NCBI GenBank assembly: GCA_014804785.1
Contig: JAAUZD010000023.1
Span: 1 to 64,000, forward strand
From: Lachnospiraceae bacterium
GTDB taxonomy: Bacteria; Bacillota; Clostridia; Lachnospirales; Lachnospiraceae
Direction: 5' to 3'
DNA: 64,000 bases
The notes under the pieces are model-generated. The model saw only the letters and a program-made list of their open reading frames with translations, was not told where the DNA came from and did no database searches. Shown one piece after another: positions 1-8,158 of this stretch (position 1 is the stretch's first letter; each line of letters starts with the position of its first letter). The translations under genes were made by a program, and so were the position numbers.

Positions 1-1
1 G

Positions 2-64
2 CTGCCCCTTTCAAAATATAAGTATGAGGACTTTGTAAAGGCATATCTGCGTTTTATGCAGTAG
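2..64 (+). CDS. C-terminal end of a response regulator, probably LytTR type (partial)
   Basis: Only the last 20 codons are inside the window. The tail contains KYEDFVKAYLRFMQ, which looks like the end of a LytTR DNA-binding domain of the AgrA/LytR kind. The identification leans on the next gene, an AgrC-like histidine kinase that begins 12 bases after the stop, the usual regulator-kinase arrangement. The role would be transcription activation after phosphorylation by that kinase. With so little sequence the family is an inference. Confidence 0.5.
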   Translation: MPLSKYKYEDFVKAYLRFMQ

Positions 65-76
65 GAGGGACAGACA

Positions 77-1525
77 TTGAGTGAAGCGGGTTTGAGCCTG
101 TTTACGGATATAGTGGCAGAAATTGAAATATTTTTGTATGCGGTCTGCATGACAGCTTTTTTCTATCCGTTTATGGCAGGAAAAAAAGAACAGAGGAAAA
201 GCAGACTTAAAAAGGCTTTTATGGTTTATATGGTTTTTATGATTTATATGGTGTTGTACTTTATCGGCATGGCAACGTCTGTTTATGGTTGGCTGTGCAT
301 GATAATTGTGCTTATCCTCTTAGTGGCAGCTTCCAAATTTTTGGATATGGATAAGGAATTCACATTCTTTTTGGGAGTGATTTTCTTCTGTATCAGAGAT
401 TTAAGTATGTTGGCTATGGAAAGCATAGATTTTTTTTCAAGCGGTTATTTTGTGGAAAAGGAAGAAACAGTAGAATATATTTTTCGCAATGCGGCATTGA
501 ATTATGTTTTTATCAAAATGCTTCACATTGTGTTATTTTCTATTTTGCTATATACCGCAGGACGGTTGTTAAAGAATAAGAAAATGGAACTGCACATAAG
601 GGAATTATGTTATCTTCTCATAACGCCAGTCACAGGGATCTTGTTTGGAAATATTATTTTCCGGCTTTTGATAGTCGTTCAAAATAATCTGGTCTTTCAG
701 CTTTACGAACAGTTCCCGGTGTTTCTTGGGATAATGCCTGTGGTTGCCGCCCTGTTCTATGCGGGAATTTTAATCACAATAGTTTCCTATCAGAAAATGA
801 TAGGCTTGCAGGAGGAAAAAGAAAAGTATTTTGTAGAACAGCAGCAGGTTCACGCAATACAGGAACGAATGGAGGAAGTGGAGCAGTTCTATCATGGCAT
901 ACGTCAGATGAAGCATGAAATGAAGAACCATTTAACGAATATCAAAGGGCTTGTCAGAAATGGCAGCTATGAAGATATAGAGCAGTATATAGACCAAATG
1001 GACGAAAGCATGAATGTTTTTGAACTTACCATTAAAACGGGAAATACCGTTACAGACGTGATTGTAAATGACAAGCAGAAAGCCGCAGATAAACAGGGGA
1101 TACAGTTTCAATCGGAGTTTTCCTATCCCAAATCAGAGGGCTATAATGCGTATGACATTGGAGTTATTATCAACAATCTTCTGCAAAATGCCCTTGAAGC
1201 CTGCGAAAACATGGCAGAGGGTAAAAGATACATTTATCTTTCCGGCAGACAGAAGAAAAAGTTTTATCTGATAAATGTTAAAAATTCATTTGAGGGGGAG
1301 ATATCATTTGATACAAAAACCAATCTTCCCCTTTCCTCAAAGGGAAAGGTTTCCACAAAGGGAAAGGTTTCCACAAAGGGAAAGGATATATCTCTGCATG
1401 GCATTGGCTTATCCAATGTAAAGCGAGAGGTAGATAAATACATGGGAGATGTAGACATTAAGGTAAAGAAAAATGAGTTTGATGTAACCGTATTGTTGCA
1501 GGAAAGGAGTAAAAATGAACACTAG
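77..1525 (+). CDS. AgrC-like sensor histidine kinase (GHKL ATPase)
   Basis: A 482-residue membrane sensor kinase. Residues 1 to about 245 hold roughly six or seven hydrophobic segments, followed by a coiled linker. The phospho-acceptor region has MKHEMKNHL with His280, the HExxNH pattern of the HPK10/AgrC class. The C-terminus is a GHKL ATPase: N box around INNLLQNALEA and a G box at GIGLSNVKREVD. The start is TTG with a strong AGGAGGGA six bases upstream. It probably works with the regulator ending at 64; quorum peptide or another extracellular ligand is the likely input, but no agrB or agrD gene is present here. An unusual triple repeat lies in the ATP lid. The last 11 bases overlap the next gene. 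Confidence 0.85.
   Translation: MSEAGLSLFTDIVAEIEIFLYAVCMTAFFYPFMAGKKEQRKSRLKKAFMVYMVFMIYMVLYFIGMATSVYGWLCMIIVLILLVAASKFLDMDKEFTFFLGVIFFCIRDLSMLAMESIDFFSSGYFVEKEETVEYIFRNAALNYVFIKMLHIVLFSILLYTAGRLLKNKKMELHIRELCYLLITPVTGILFGNIIFRLLIVVQNNLVFQLYEQFPVFLGIMPVVAALFYAGILITIVSYQKMIGLQEEKEKYFVEQQQVHAIQERMEEVEQFYHGIRQMKHEMKNHLTNIKGLVRNGSYEDIEQYIDQMDESMNVFELTIKTGNTVTDVIVNDKQKAADKQGIQFQSEFSYPKSEGYNAYDIGVIINNLLQNALEACENMAEGKRYIYLSGRQKKKFYLINVKNSFEGEISFDTKTNLPLSSKGKVSTKGKVSTKGKDISLHGIGLSNVKREVDKYMGDVDIKVKKNEFDVTVLLQERSKNEH
1339..1385 (+). repeat. 18-bp tandem repeat inside the kinase ATP lid
   Basis: The unit aaagggaaaggtttccac occurs twice exactly and a third time for its first 11 bases. It encodes KGKVST in frame, so copy changes add or remove six residues without a frameshift. 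It lies between the N box and the G box of the GHKL domain, the position of the flexible ATP lid. Confidence 0.9.
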
Positions 1526-2366
1526 CGGTGTATATGGCATAGGAGTAAATACATATGCCTATGCAAACAACAGCAAGAAAACAACAGAAACAGGTAATTT
1601 TGCAGATGAAGTGCAAAAGGCAGAGGAAAGATGGAGTACGCAAACTAAGTCAAATTCGTCAGCATGGGCGGGGGATATGGTTATCTCGTATCCACCGAAT
1701 TACAGTGGTTTTACTTATGACAGTTCCATTTCTAATAAATCCAAAGATGAAATGACTATGGACGAGTACAAGCAATGGTTTATGAATGAAATATCCCAAA
1801 TGCCTGTAAGTGGGTGGGTTCGTTCTACATTTTCTTCGGGAGCAATCGTAATTAAAGAAGAAGCTTTTGAGGCAATGAGAAGTGATCCAGAGTATGAAAA
1901 ATATGTTTTGAACCGTGTTCGTTCAGCTTGTTCAGTTCAAGGTTTGCCCGTAGGTTCAAACCATATTGGTTATGATGTCATTGGAGCTTCGCCGGAGGAA
2001 TGTTATGGTTATGCCGGACCAGTAGGAGGCGGTTCAAATATTTCTGGAAATGAAAAATCATGGTGGGAAAAACGCCATGAAAGAATGGAAGAATTATTAG
2101 AGGAAATTGCTAAAGCTGCAACGGAAAAGGAAGCACTGAAAAAAGCACAGGCACGAAAAGCATTAGCACAGGAAAATTATTTGAAGAGCCAATTTGAAAG
2201 TCAACAGAGATTGCATAGTTTTCTTATGAATAGTGCTAACAATGGACAGGACACTTCGGATATGCCGGTTTTTCAGTCAGTCAGCGCGGGTGCATTAGCG
2301 GCGACAGCCTATGAGGACACGATAAGTATATTCAGTAAAAGCGTAATAGGAAGCCAGAAGATATAA
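1515..2366 (+). CDS. Uncharacterised protein coupled to the histidine kinase
   Basis: A 283-residue protein I cannot assign a function. The N-terminus has SGVYGIGVNTYAYANNS, with no signal peptide or membrane segment. The centre has MPVSGWVRSTF and a conserved-looking stretch around PVGSNHIGYDVIGASPEE. Residues 180-230 are a charged, probably coiled-coil stretch beginning WWEKRHERMEELLEEIA. The ATG overlaps the kinase stop by 11 bases and has AAAGGAG upstream, so translation is probably coupled. A second start of the same type (SGV..NTYA) lies at 2480, which suggests a multicopy family. It may be a regulatory target or accessory protein of the two-component system; that is inference from position. 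Confidence 0.75.
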   Translation: MNTSGVYGIGVNTYAYANNSKKTTETGNFADEVQKAEERWSTQTKSNSSAWAGDMVISYPPNYSGFTYDSSISNKSKDEMTMDEYKQWFMNEISQMPVSGWVRSTFSSGAIVIKEEAFEAMRSDPEYEKYVLNRVRSACSVQGLPVGSNHIGYDVIGASPEECYGYAGPVGGGSNISGNEKSWWEKRHERMEELLEEIAKAATEKEALKKAQARKALAQENYLKSQFESQQRLHSFLMNSANNGQDTSDMPVFQSVSAGALAATAYEDTISIFSKSVIGSQKI

Positions 2367-2479
2367 AATATGTGGGCATTTTGAAGTAAAAATATGCCTG
2401 GACTTATTATAAGAAGGCATAGGCGGTTCTGAATGACAGAAGAACTGCCACTAAAAATATTATTGCGGAGGACGAAATT

Positions 2480-2593
2480 ATGGCAATTTCAGGAGTAACG
2501 GATTACACAAATACATATGCAAGCAATACAAATTCTGTAAACAGCAAAAGACAGGCGATAGAGGAAACAGGTACAGCAAGCAGAGCATATTGA
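2480..2593 (+). pseudogene. Truncated paralogue of the kinase-linked protein
   Basis: A 37-codon frame with a good GGAGG site begins MAISGVTDYTNTYASN, closely matching the N-terminal SGV..NTYA pattern of the intact gene at 1515. It then stops. A different frame continues from about 2587 with readable protein-like sequence (HHFFNASETGSGD), so the gene appears broken by frameshift or deletion. It could instead be a genuine short peptide, but the match to the start of the longer neighbour favours a remnant. Confidence 0.6.
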
Positions 2594-3113
2594 CCATGAA
2601 TGGCATGGCCACCACTTCTTTAATGCTTCCGAAACCGGCAGCGGGGACATATTACACAGAATGTCCAATTGAGAATTCATTACACCTACGGCAGTCTTAA
2701 AGCAGATCAATTTGCTGGAGGCAGCTTTTGTGTTGTGCAGTATCCATTCATCATCGCCTTGCAGACAGGAAGGAGCTGCACAGGCTCTTTTCCTATTCTT
2801 AGACAATTCATGATTCATATTCTTATAGGTTTTTCTTTCTAAAACGTAATATTCTTCTTCACATAAAACCAGTTTTTTCTATCAGATAATACTGATGGGA
2901 AATAGAACCCGTGAAATAGAACCAATCAAACTGAAAATTGCAAATTATACCCCAAAAGTGTCGAATTGTGCCGAAATTATTTTCCAAAGTATTTTTTTTG
3001 ATATTATAAAGAATAAAGCTATGCAGTAAAGAAATGTTCAGAAGTGCGCACTTTTTTAATGTTTTTCATACTGCAGAATTGATACTTATAGCATCAGACA
3101 AAGGAGGACACAG
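2594..3113. other. Gene-free stretch with decayed coding sequence, then leader of the chemoreceptor
   Basis: Positions 2594 to about 2820 look like decayed coding sequence on the + strand in shifting frames, probably continuing the broken paralogue. From about 2820 the DNA becomes AT-rich and non-coding and leads to the chemoreceptor gene with an AAGGAGG site near 3101-3107. I could not place a convincing promoter. Confidence 0.4.
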
Positions 3114-4580
3114 ATGAATTTCTCGGAGAAAAAATATGTAAATAATACGGCGATTAAGGGGCACACAGCCATTGATTCTATACTTTTTGCCGCATATTTG
3201 CTGGAGGTATTGAAAGGTTCCAGAACAATCGGTTATTTTGCGGTTTTTGCGCTGTTGACAGTTGTTCCAGTGGTGGCGGAATGGCTGATTTACGCCAGAA
3301 ATCCGGAAAGCAGCGTAATTAAATATTTCATGGGCATAACCTATGGCATTTTGTATTTTTTTGTCATATTTACGACTACAAGTCTGCTGCCTTTTACTTA
3401 TGCATTTCCCATGTTTATTGTTATCATTCTATATATGGATCCTCGATTTAATATACTCATCGGTGTGTTCGCTTCATGTGGAAATGTGGTATATGTGGTT
3501 TATCACGCGATGGCAGTAGGATATACGAAAACGGAGATTCCTGATGTGGAAATCCGGATAGCGGCAACGATTCTTACGACGGTATTCATGATTTTTACGA
3601 CTCTTGCCGTGACAAAGGTAAATAACATGAAATTAAAAAAGATTCAGGAACAGACGGACGAGACCGGCAGGATGATGAGTAATATTCTGACTATGTCTCA
3701 AGATATGATAACGGATATCACGGAGGTAACCCGGCATATGAACGGTTTGGGGGATTCTGTGATAAAGGTGCATGATGCCATGCAGGAGGTTTCCGTCGGC
3801 AGCGCTGAGACAGCAGAATCTGTGCAGGTACAGATACAGCGTACGGAGCAGATACAGGCGTATATTGGCAACGTGAAGAACACTGCGGCTCAGATTGAGC
3901 AGAATGTTCATGACACTGTGAACAAGGTATCAGCCGGCAGGGAACAGATGGCAGCTCTGGAAAGTAGAGTTGAGCAGTCTAAGTCCGCCAATGCGGAAGT
4001 ATTGGAGAAAATGCAGGAATTAAGTACATACACCGGTCAAATGAATACGATTACCGAAACAATCAGCAGCATCACGAACAGTACCGTTATGTTGGCATTG
4101 AACGCTTCCATAGAAGCAGCTCGCGCAGGGGAGGCAGGCAAGGGCTTTGCTGTGGTTGCAAACCAGATTTCCAATCTGGCGAGCCAGACGCAGACGGCGA
4201 CTTCAAATATTACCGGCTTAATTGCGAACATTAATAGGGAATTGACGCATGTGGCTGAGGCGGTGAATGTGGTTACCAAGAGCAATGATGCGAACGCCGA
4301 GAGTACCAGTGTGGTAAAGAATACCTTTACGGGAATCACAACCGGGACGGAGGACATCAGCCGCCGCACGGAGGAACTGCTGCATATCGTTACGGAATTG
4401 GAGCATGCAAACGGGGATATTGTTGAAAATATTCAGACCATTTCTGCCATTACGGAAGAAATTTCCGCTCACGCTAATGAAACATTTCATGCATGTGAAG
4501 AAAATATCTGTATGGTGGAATCCGTGCGCGGGATTGTCGGAAATCTGAATGATGGTGCAAAGAAGCTGCAAAATGTATAA
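3114..4580 (+). CDS. Methyl-accepting chemotaxis protein with polytopic membrane sensor
   Basis: A 488-residue receptor. Residues about 15-175 form five or six transmembrane helices with no extracellular Cache domain, so the input is probably sensed within or close to the membrane. No clear HAMP domain is seen; the chain goes into long heptad-rich helices. The hairpin tip carries the MCP signature IEAARAGEAGKGFAVVANQI near residues 330-350, followed by SNLASQT, which contacts CheW and CheA. No other chemotaxis or flagellar gene is in the window. The ATG follows AAAGGAGG at a normal distance. A short remnant of a similar protein seems to lie just downstream. Confidence 0.9.
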   Translation: MNFSEKKYVNNTAIKGHTAIDSILFAAYLLEVLKGSRTIGYFAVFALLTVVPVVAEWLIYARNPESSVIKYFMGITYGILYFFVIFTTTSLLPFTYAFPMFIVIILYMDPRFNILIGVFASCGNVVYVVYHAMAVGYTKTEIPDVEIRIAATILTTVFMIFTTLAVTKVNNMKLKKIQEQTDETGRMMSNILTMSQDMITDITEVTRHMNGLGDSVIKVHDAMQEVSVGSAETAESVQVQIQRTEQIQAYIGNVKNTAAQIEQNVHDTVNKVSAGREQMAALESRVEQSKSANAEVLEKMQELSTYTGQMNTITETISSITNSTVMLALNASIEAARAGEAGKGFAVVANQISNLASQTQTATSNITGLIANINRELTHVAEAVNVVTKSNDANAESTSVVKNTFTGITTGTEDISRRTEELLHIVTELEHANGDIVENIQTISAITEEISAHANETFHACEENICMVESVRGIVGNLNDGAKKLQNV

Positions 4581-4644
4581 CTTTTCAACCGGATTTGTAA
4601 GGGAATAAAACAATTAAAGGAAGACTCAGGGTCAGTATGATTGA

Positions 4645-4782
4645 ATCGTTGTAGCCAGTATTCTTTTGACTACAGTGGGTATTATTGTGGTAGCGGGAAA
4701 GCAGGCGATTGAAGACAGTAGAAAAGTAGGGGAGATTAATGCTTTGACAGAGGAAATTCTTGCAATCAGAGTATCAATTTAG
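4645..4782 (+). pseudogene. Probable remnant of a second chemoreceptor
   Basis: A 45-codon frame without a start codon reads VVASILLTTVGIIVVAGKQ and then EINALTEEILAI before a stop. The second part resembles the approach to the MCP signalling tip, where intact receptors read on to a QTNLLALNASIEAA type sequence. Here that continuation is missing. It lies 65 bases after an intact receptor gene, so a duplicate that has mostly been deleted is the simplest reading. The identification rests on a short motif only. Confidence 0.4.
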
Positions 4783-4819
4783 AGATTTGGATGAGAAAAT
4801 AAAAAAGATTATAAAAAAA

Positions 4820-4848
4820 TTTACAAAATTAGTTGCGCGCGCTACTTT
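4820..4848 (+). promoter_or_regulatory. MarR-MATE operon promoter with overlapping palindrome
   Basis: A sigma-70/A-type promoter is readable as TTTACA (4820-4825), a 17-base spacer, and TACTTT (4843-4848). A 16-base palindrome, AGTTGCGCGCGCTACT (4831-4846), matches its own reverse complement at 14 of 16 positions and covers the spacer and the -10 element. This is where a MarR dimer would block polymerase, so autoregulation by the next gene is likely. Confidence 0.6.
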
Positions 4849-4889
4849 TTGGTGATATAGTGCATTATTGGAAATGAGGTGACAAAAAT

Positions 4890-5339
4890 ATGCAGGAACA
4901 TTTTCCGAATCTGAACCGTTATGTTTCAATTCTGGATCGGCTGATGAAAATGTATTATGATCATGGTCTGGCTGATTTTGAGATAGGTTGGGGACAGCAA
5001 TTTTTTGTAGAGTACATTTATGATCATCCTGGCGCATCCGCGCAGGAAATGGTGGAGTACATCCGTGTTGATAAAGCAACATTGACCAAGGCCGTGAAGA
5101 AGCTGGTCAGGATTGGCTATGTTACGGTCTATGAGGATGAAAATGATAGACGGATCAAGCGTCTGTATCTGGCTGAACGGGCAATTCCGGCAGCCAAAAG
5201 GATTAAGGAAATACATAACAGTTTCTACGAAACCCTATGCATGGATATTTCGCCTGAGGAGATTCAAGGGGCAGAGAAAACGATGAAACAAATGATAAAA
5301 AATATTAACCAGAAAGTATGGCACAGAATGGAGGAATAA
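4890..5339 (+). CDS. MarR-family transcriptional regulator
   Basis: A 149-residue winged-helix protein. The core PGASAQEMVEYIRVDKATLTK is helix-turn-helix, followed by VKKLVRIGYVTVYEDENDRR, the wing with the DxRxxR-like hairpin of MarR proteins. Long helices at both ends form the dimer interface. The start has a GAGGTG site. It is followed after 7 bases by a MATE exporter and then a second one, the common layout in which a ligand-responsive MarR repressor controls drug or toxin export. The palindrome in the upstream promoter is the predicted binding site. Confidence 0.9.
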   Translation: MQEHFPNLNRYVSILDRLMKMYYDHGLADFEIGWGQQFFVEYIYDHPGASAQEMVEYIRVDKATLTKAVKKLVRIGYVTVYEDENDRRIKRLYLAERAIPAAKRIKEIHNSFYETLCMDISPEEIQGAEKTMKQMIKNINQKVWHRMEE

Positions 5340-5346
5340 TAAAATT

Positions 5347-6675
5347 ATGGATAAAAAAGAGATTTTTGAAAAGGCACCCGTTCACAAGGCAGTGATTAAC
5401 ATGGCATTACCGACAATCTTATCGATGATTGTCATCATCTTGTATAATATGGCGGACACTTTTTTTGTAGGGCAGACACATAACTCACTATATGTCTCTG
5501 CAGTTTCACTGGCTTCGCCGGTATTCTTGATTTTTACAGCAATTTCCGGCATGTTTGGCGCCGGTGGCAGTTCTGTCATTTCACGTGCATTAGGAACAGG
5601 TGAAAAGGAAAAGGCAAAGAAAGTAAGCGCTTTTATCTGTTACGCTGCCATCCTGTGTGGGATTATTATGAGTGCAGTCGTGTTGTTTGGGATGGATTTT
5701 ATTCTGAGGATTCTCGGTACAGATGAAAATACCTACGAATATACGAAAGGATATTTAACCTGGATTGGCATAGGCGCTACATTTTCTATATTCAGCGGCT
5801 CATTCAGCAACATCATCAGGAGTGAAGGGGCATCAAAGGATTCTATGATAGGAAACATTACGGGAAGCGTGACAAATATCATTCTTGACCCGATTATGAT
5901 TCTGGCACTGAATATGGGAGTCGTAGGTGCTGCAATCGCTACCGTCATAGGAAATATGGTTGCCTGTATCATTTATGCTTCTTATTTTTTCAGAAAAGAA
6001 ACAGCGTTATCAATCAAATTAAAGGATTTTCGCCCGACTCCCCGGCTGATATGGGAGATTGTCTCTATAGGTCTTCCTTCATCAATGGTATCGATTCTTG
6101 CAACAACGTCAAATGTGCTTTTGAATCGGATTCTTGTGTCTTACAGCAATGCAGCAGTGGCAGGTATGGGCGTCGCCATGAAGATCAATACAGTGGCGGT
6201 TTATATCCAGCTTGGTCTTGGAACTGGCGTGCAGCCACTGATTGGATATAATTATGGGGCAGGAAATAAAAAAAGACTGTCCGATATTTTCAAATTTTCT
6301 TCTGTGGCGGCGGTTGTCCTCGGCACAGTGCTTACTGCGGTCATGATGGTCTTAAGGGCGCCGCTTGTGCATGCGTTCATAGATGATCCGGAGGTCGTCG
6401 CATATGGCACAAAAATACTGGTGGCTCTCCAGATGGCGGGACCTATTTTGGGGCTTATGTTCATTGGTACAAATATGATTCAGGCAATGGGGAAAGTGGC
6501 GGCATCATTTGCCCTTAATCTCTTAAGGCAGGGAATTTTCCTGATACCGCTGATTTTTATTCTCAACTACTTTTTTGGATTGGACGGGGTTATATATTCT
6601 AACGCTATTGCGGACTATGCGGCAGTTATTGTATCATATGTGGTGTGTATTACCTATGTTAGAAAAATGAAATAA
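5347..6675 (+). CDS. MATE-family efflux transporter (first of two)
   Basis: A 442-residue membrane protein with about 12 hydrophobic helices in two related halves. MATE hallmarks include NMADTFFVG in the first helix region and the GAGGSSVISRALG loop. Members exchange Na+ or H+ for cationic drugs or metabolites. It lies 7 bases after the MarR gene and 27 bases before another MATE gene, so the three are one operon. The two exporters are clearly different proteins, not a recent duplicate. Substrate is unknown. Confidence 0.92.
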   Translation: MDKKEIFEKAPVHKAVINMALPTILSMIVIILYNMADTFFVGQTHNSLYVSAVSLASPVFLIFTAISGMFGAGGSSVISRALGTGEKEKAKKVSAFICYAAILCGIIMSAVVLFGMDFILRILGTDENTYEYTKGYLTWIGIGATFSIFSGSFSNIIRSEGASKDSMIGNITGSVTNIILDPIMILALNMGVVGAAIATVIGNMVACIIYASYFFRKETALSIKLKDFRPTPRLIWEIVSIGLPSSMVSILATTSNVLLNRILVSYSNAAVAGMGVAMKINTVAVYIQLGLGTGVQPLIGYNYGAGNKKRLSDIFKFSSVAAVVLGTVLTAVMMVLRAPLVHAFIDDPEVVAYGTKILVALQMAGPILGLMFIGTNMIQAMGKVAASFALNLLRQGIFLIPLIFILNYFFGLDGVIYSNAIADYAAVIVSYVVCITYVRKMK

Positions 6676-6702
6676 ATCAGTTGCAAGGAGATCCAATTTA
6701 CT

Positions 6703-8052
6703 ATGACAGCGACAACCGGAACAAAAGACATGACGGCAGGAAATCCGGCTCGTTTATTACTGGCATTTTCCATGCCGCTTATGTTGGGAAATCTGTTTCA
6801 ACAATTATATACTTTCGTGGATGCCCTCATCGTAGGTCAGTGTGTGAGTGCCAATGCATTGGCAGCGCTGGGGGCAACGGAATGGCTGACCTTTATCATG
6901 TTCGGTGTGATTTCGGGAATGACACAAGGCTGTTCCATTGTCATTGCCCGTTTTTTTGGGGAAAAGAAGACAAACTGGTTGAAACAGGCAGTTTATGGAG
7001 GGTGCTGTATTGCAGCTGTAGGGGCAGTAGGATTCACCGTGGTTGGGCAAATTATGATAAGTCCGGGACTTAAGCTGCTTAGGACGCCAACGGAGATTTT
7101 TGATCTGGCGCAGGCTTATCTGCGGATTCTGTATGCAGGAGTTCCCATCACTTTTTTGTATAATATAGCAGCTGCAATACTGCGGGCTTTGGGCAACAGC
7201 AGAAAGCCGCTTTACGCCATGATTATAGCGTCTCTTAGCAATATCATATTCGATATTTTATTGGTGATAGGGCTGGATATGGGGATTGCGGGAGCTGCCT
7301 TGGGTACTGTACTGGCACAGGTTCTGGCGGCAGCCTACTGTATCATTGTGCTGGGGAAGATTGAGATATGCCGGTTAGGGAAAGAAAGCAGAGTGATAAA
7401 CAGGAGCATTATGCTGGAAGAGGTCAGGATGGGAATTCCCATGGGCATACAGAACATCATTACCGCTGCAGGCGGATTGGTGGTACAGGCAACGGTAAAC
7501 AGCTTTGGTATTCTATTCCTGACCGGATATGCCGCTGCCAACAAGCTGTATGTGCTGCTGGAAACGGCGGCGACTTCCTATGGACAAGGTATCCTGACTT
7601 ATACAGCGCAGAATAAGGGAACCGGCAATAGCAGGAGAATACGGGACGGGCTTATTGCTGCATTGCTGATTGGAATTGTGACAGCCCTTATAATGTCCGG
7701 CATCATGGTCTTTGCCGGAGAAGAGATTGTAGGACTTTTTATCAAAGAAACGCAAAACGGAGCAGTTGAAATGATACAGGTGGGATACCGTTATTTGTGC
7801 GTGTTGGCGCTTGGCTTTCCACTGCTATATTGTCTTTATGTGCTTAGATGCTCCATGCAGGGGATGGGGGATGCGTTTGTTCCTATGTTGTCCAGTTTCG
7901 CACAGGTATTCATGCGGATAATATGTGCTTTGCTTTTGACCCGTGTAATTGGGAGCGAGGGTGTTTTCTGGGGAGAAGTGTCCGCCTGGCTGGGGGCGGA
8001 TTTATTGCTTGTGATTACGCTTACAAAGAGGATGCGCATAAAACGATTTTAA
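6703..8052 (+). CDS. MATE-family efflux transporter (second of two)
   Basis: A 449-residue transporter with about 12 transmembrane helices. It has the N-terminal MPLMLGNLFQQLYTFVDALIV pattern spread across helix 1 and the VGQCVSANALAALGATEWL loop typical of MATE proteins. The ATG has AAGGAG upstream. It is the last gene of the MarR operon and is followed at once by a strong hairpin terminator. The pair may form two independent exporters with different substrates; a heterodimer is not documented for this family as far as I know. Confidence 0.92.
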   Translation: MTATTGTKDMTAGNPARLLLAFSMPLMLGNLFQQLYTFVDALIVGQCVSANALAALGATEWLTFIMFGVISGMTQGCSIVIARFFGEKKTNWLKQAVYGGCCIAAVGAVGFTVVGQIMISPGLKLLRTPTEIFDLAQAYLRILYAGVPITFLYNIAAAILRALGNSRKPLYAMIIASLSNIIFDILLVIGLDMGIAGAALGTVLAQVLAAAYCIIVLGKIEICRLGKESRVINRSIMLEEVRMGIPMGIQNIITAAGGLVVQATVNSFGILFLTGYAAANKLYVLLETAATSYGQGILTYTAQNKGTGNSRRIRDGLIAALLIGIVTALIMSGIMVFAGEEIVGLFIKETQNGAVEMIQVGYRYLCVLALGFPLLYCLYVLRCSMQGMGDAFVPMLSSFAQVFMRIICALLLTRVIGSEGVFWGEVSAWLGADLLLVITLTKRMRIKRF

Positions 8053-8056
8053 AGAA

Positions 8057-8103
8057 AAGCTGCTTATCGACAGTGTATTTTACATGTTGATAAGCAGTTT
8101 TTT
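8057..8103. terminator. Bidirectional intrinsic terminator
   Basis: CTGCTTATCGAC pairs with GTTGATAAGCAG across a 14-base loop and is followed by TTTTTT. On the other strand the hairpin is followed by a less regular T-rich run, so it can also serve the converging SpoIID/LysM gene. Confidence 0.85.
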
Positions 8104-8158
8104 GATTACAATAAGCTGGCTCGCGAAACGCTGATTAAAGTCAGCCGTATTACACAAA

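Noticed and set aside
2489-2818. 109-residue Cys-rich frame on the - strand
   Set aside because: Lies over a decayed + strand gene and has no ribosome site or motif.
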